Both the position numbers and the translations under genes were made by a program. Source: Citreimonas salinaria (lineage in GTDB: Bacteria; Pseudomonadota; Alphaproteobacteria; Rhodobacterales; Rhodobacteraceae). From it: a DNA stretch of 64,000 nt. The first letter of the stretch is position 1, and every line of letters starts with the position of its first letter. This document shows, piece by piece, positions 63,196-64,000 of this stretch. Under the pieces are notes generated by a model. The model ran no database searches. It worked only from the letters and a program-made list of their open reading frames with translations, and was not told the DNA's origin. The stretch is from NCBI RefSeq assembly GCF_900107235.1, contig NZ_FNPF01000001.1, forward strand, positions 186,001-250,000, read 5' to 3'.

Positions 63196-63313
63196 GAGTC
63201 GACCTCCACTCCAAACGTTCTGTTCGGGTTGAGGCCAGATAAGCCCACGCGCCTTAACAATCGGTTAGCCCCTTTGCGTCTATCTAACCCTCGAACCACA
63301 GAAGAGGTTGGAC
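63196..63313. promoter_or_regulatory. Divergent flagellar promoter region
   Basis: This 118-nt gap must hold the start sites of both fliF and fliL operons. It is AT-richer than its surroundings (TTAACAATCGGTTAG, TCTATCTAACC). I could not place a defined promoter. Confidence 0.4.
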
Positions 63314-63823
63314 ATGGCGGACGCTACGGTCGACGCCCCTGTCGAGGGGAAGAAATCCTCGAAGATGCCGCTGATCATCGGCGCGGTGCTGGCCGTTCTC
63401 GGCGGCGCCGGCGGGTTCTTCGTCGTGCAGATGAACCCGCTTGGCCTGTTCGGCGGCGCCGACAAGGCGCACGCGACGGAGGAGGGCAAGGACAGTGTCT
63501 ATCACGACCCCACGCCGCTGGGCGATGTGGGATTCGTCGAGGTACCGCCGATCGTCATCAGCCTAGGCCCGACCGCGGACGGGCGAACCCTGCGATTCCG
63601 CACCAGCCTGGAGGTTCCGGCACAGCACGCAACCGCCGTCACCGCGATCGTGCCGCGCGTGCAGGACGTGCTCAACAGCTATCTGCGCGCGCTGGAACCC
63701 ACCGATTTCGAGGCGCCGGGCGCCCTCATTCGGCTGAGGTCGCAGCTATTGCGGCGGGTAAAGCTGGTCGCCGGCGACGATCACGTGCGTGACCTGCTGG
63801 TGCTGGAATTCATCGTCAACTGA
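63314..63823 (+). CDS. fliL: Flagellar basal body-associated protein FliL
   Basis: A 169-residue protein. One membrane helix (MPLIIGAVLAVLGGAGGFFVV, residues 18-38) precedes the FliL domain with VEVPPIVISLGPTADGRTLRFRTSLEV and a C-terminal region ending LLVLEFIVN. It supports torque and stator function. ATG 63314 has GAAGAGG upstream. Confidence 0.87.
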   Translation: MADATVDAPVEGKKSSKMPLIIGAVLAVLGGAGGFFVVQMNPLGLFGGADKAHATEEGKDSVYHDPTPLGDVGFVEVPPIVISLGPTADGRTLRFRTSLEVPAQHATAVTAIVPRVQDVLNSYLRALEPTDFEAPGALIRLRSQLLRRVKLVAGDDHVRDLLVLEFIVN

Positions 63824-63834
63824 GAGGGGTGGAA

Positions 63835-64000
63835 ATGGACCTGATCGCAGACATCCTGCTTGTCGCCGGCGCCTTGGGCGCGGGTTTCTATTGTTTCGTG
63901 CTGTCGCGTCGCCTGACGCGCTTTACTGACCTAGAAACCGGCGTCGGCGGCGCAGTCGCCGTGCTGTCGGCCCAGATCGACGATCTGTCCCGGACGGTGT
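63835..64000 (+). CDS. DUF6468-like flagellar-cluster membrane protein (3' end outside window)
   Basis: The first 55 codons are present. MDLIADILLVAGALGAGFYCFVL is a membrane helix, followed by LTRFTDLETGVGGAVAVLSAQIDDLS, a coiled region. GAGGGGTGG lies upstream of ATG 63835. The gene follows fliL by 11 nt and matches the small protein usually found after fliL in this group; the family name is tentative. Confidence 0.6.
   Translation, partial: MDLIADILLVAGALGAGFYCFVLSRRLTRFTDLETGVGGAVAVLSAQIDDLSRTV

Overview
The window is a chromosomal segment of a high-GC alphaproteobacterium, most likely a member of the Rhodobacterales/Rhodobacteraceae (Roseobacter or Paracoccus-Rhodobacter side). The signs are strong G/C bias at third codon positions, the argH-lipoprotein-DUF2834-lysA-TIGR02302 gene order, the oxygen-independent ubiquinone genes ubiT-ubiU-ubiV, a flagellar block of the fliL | fliF-fliH-fliN-fliP type, and dispersed leuC/leuD/leuB. 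I see no insertion sequence, prophage, CRISPR array, rRNA or replication origin. One tRNA gene (Pro, anticodon CGG) is present.

Layout. 1-0.6 kb: 3' end of a TrkH potassium transporter. 0.9-5.7 kb: a complete branched-chain amino-acid type ABC importer (binding protein, LivG, LivF, LivH, LivM). 5.9-12.0 kb: an iron-uptake island made of a divergent DUF2218 gene, a siderophore-type binding protein, two FecCD permeases, an ATPase and a TonB-dependent receptor, with a palindrome in the divergent promoter. 12.1-18.6 kb: 5-formyl-THF cyclo-ligase, then DUF2478-ubiT-ubiU-ubiV-nnrS, an NsrR-like Rrf2 regulator and a divergent group III truncated haemoglobin with a 40-residue membrane protein. Two inverted repeats that match each other bracket this block and suggest one nitrosative/anaerobic regulon. 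19-23 kb: a DUF3618/holin-family envelope trio, small orphan ORFs and a CPA1 antiporter. 23.6 kb: tRNA-Pro. 23.7-32.1 kb: DMT exporter, glycosyltransferase, leuB, thioredoxin-fold protein, secreted phosphatase-like protein, membrane protein, leuD, a TUDOR-like small protein and leuC.

32.5-45.4 kb: thiolase, a hybrid histidine kinase, yaaA, recQ, a YggT protein, a thioesterase, an UMF1 exporter, lipoprotein endopeptidase mepA, a phytase-like esterase, yhhQ and the ribosome-rescue factor arfB. Upstream of arfB lies a 20-codon ORF whose ribosome-binding site can pair with 17 nucleotides of the 16S rRNA 3' end, followed by a terminator. 45.6-51.4 kb: the TIGR02302/lysA/DUF2834/lipoprotein/argH operon on the minus strand, with a divergent TlpA-like protein. 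52.3-54.9 kb: hisC, a prephenate-dehydrogenase family gene and an extensin-like lipoprotein. 55.0-57.7 kb: NAD salvage (pncA, a Cys-cluster protein, pncB). 57.8-58.7 kb: trhO. 58.7-59.9 kb: an MFS transporter. 60-64 kb: flagellar genes.

Most genes are packed in short operons with ATGA/GTGA overlaps. The most interesting non-genic signals are the paired NsrR-like operators, the extended Shine-Dalgarno mini-ORF before arfB, and a two-copy intergenic element ending in a 17-bp palindrome. All functions are inferred from sequence motifs and context by eye. No database search was run.
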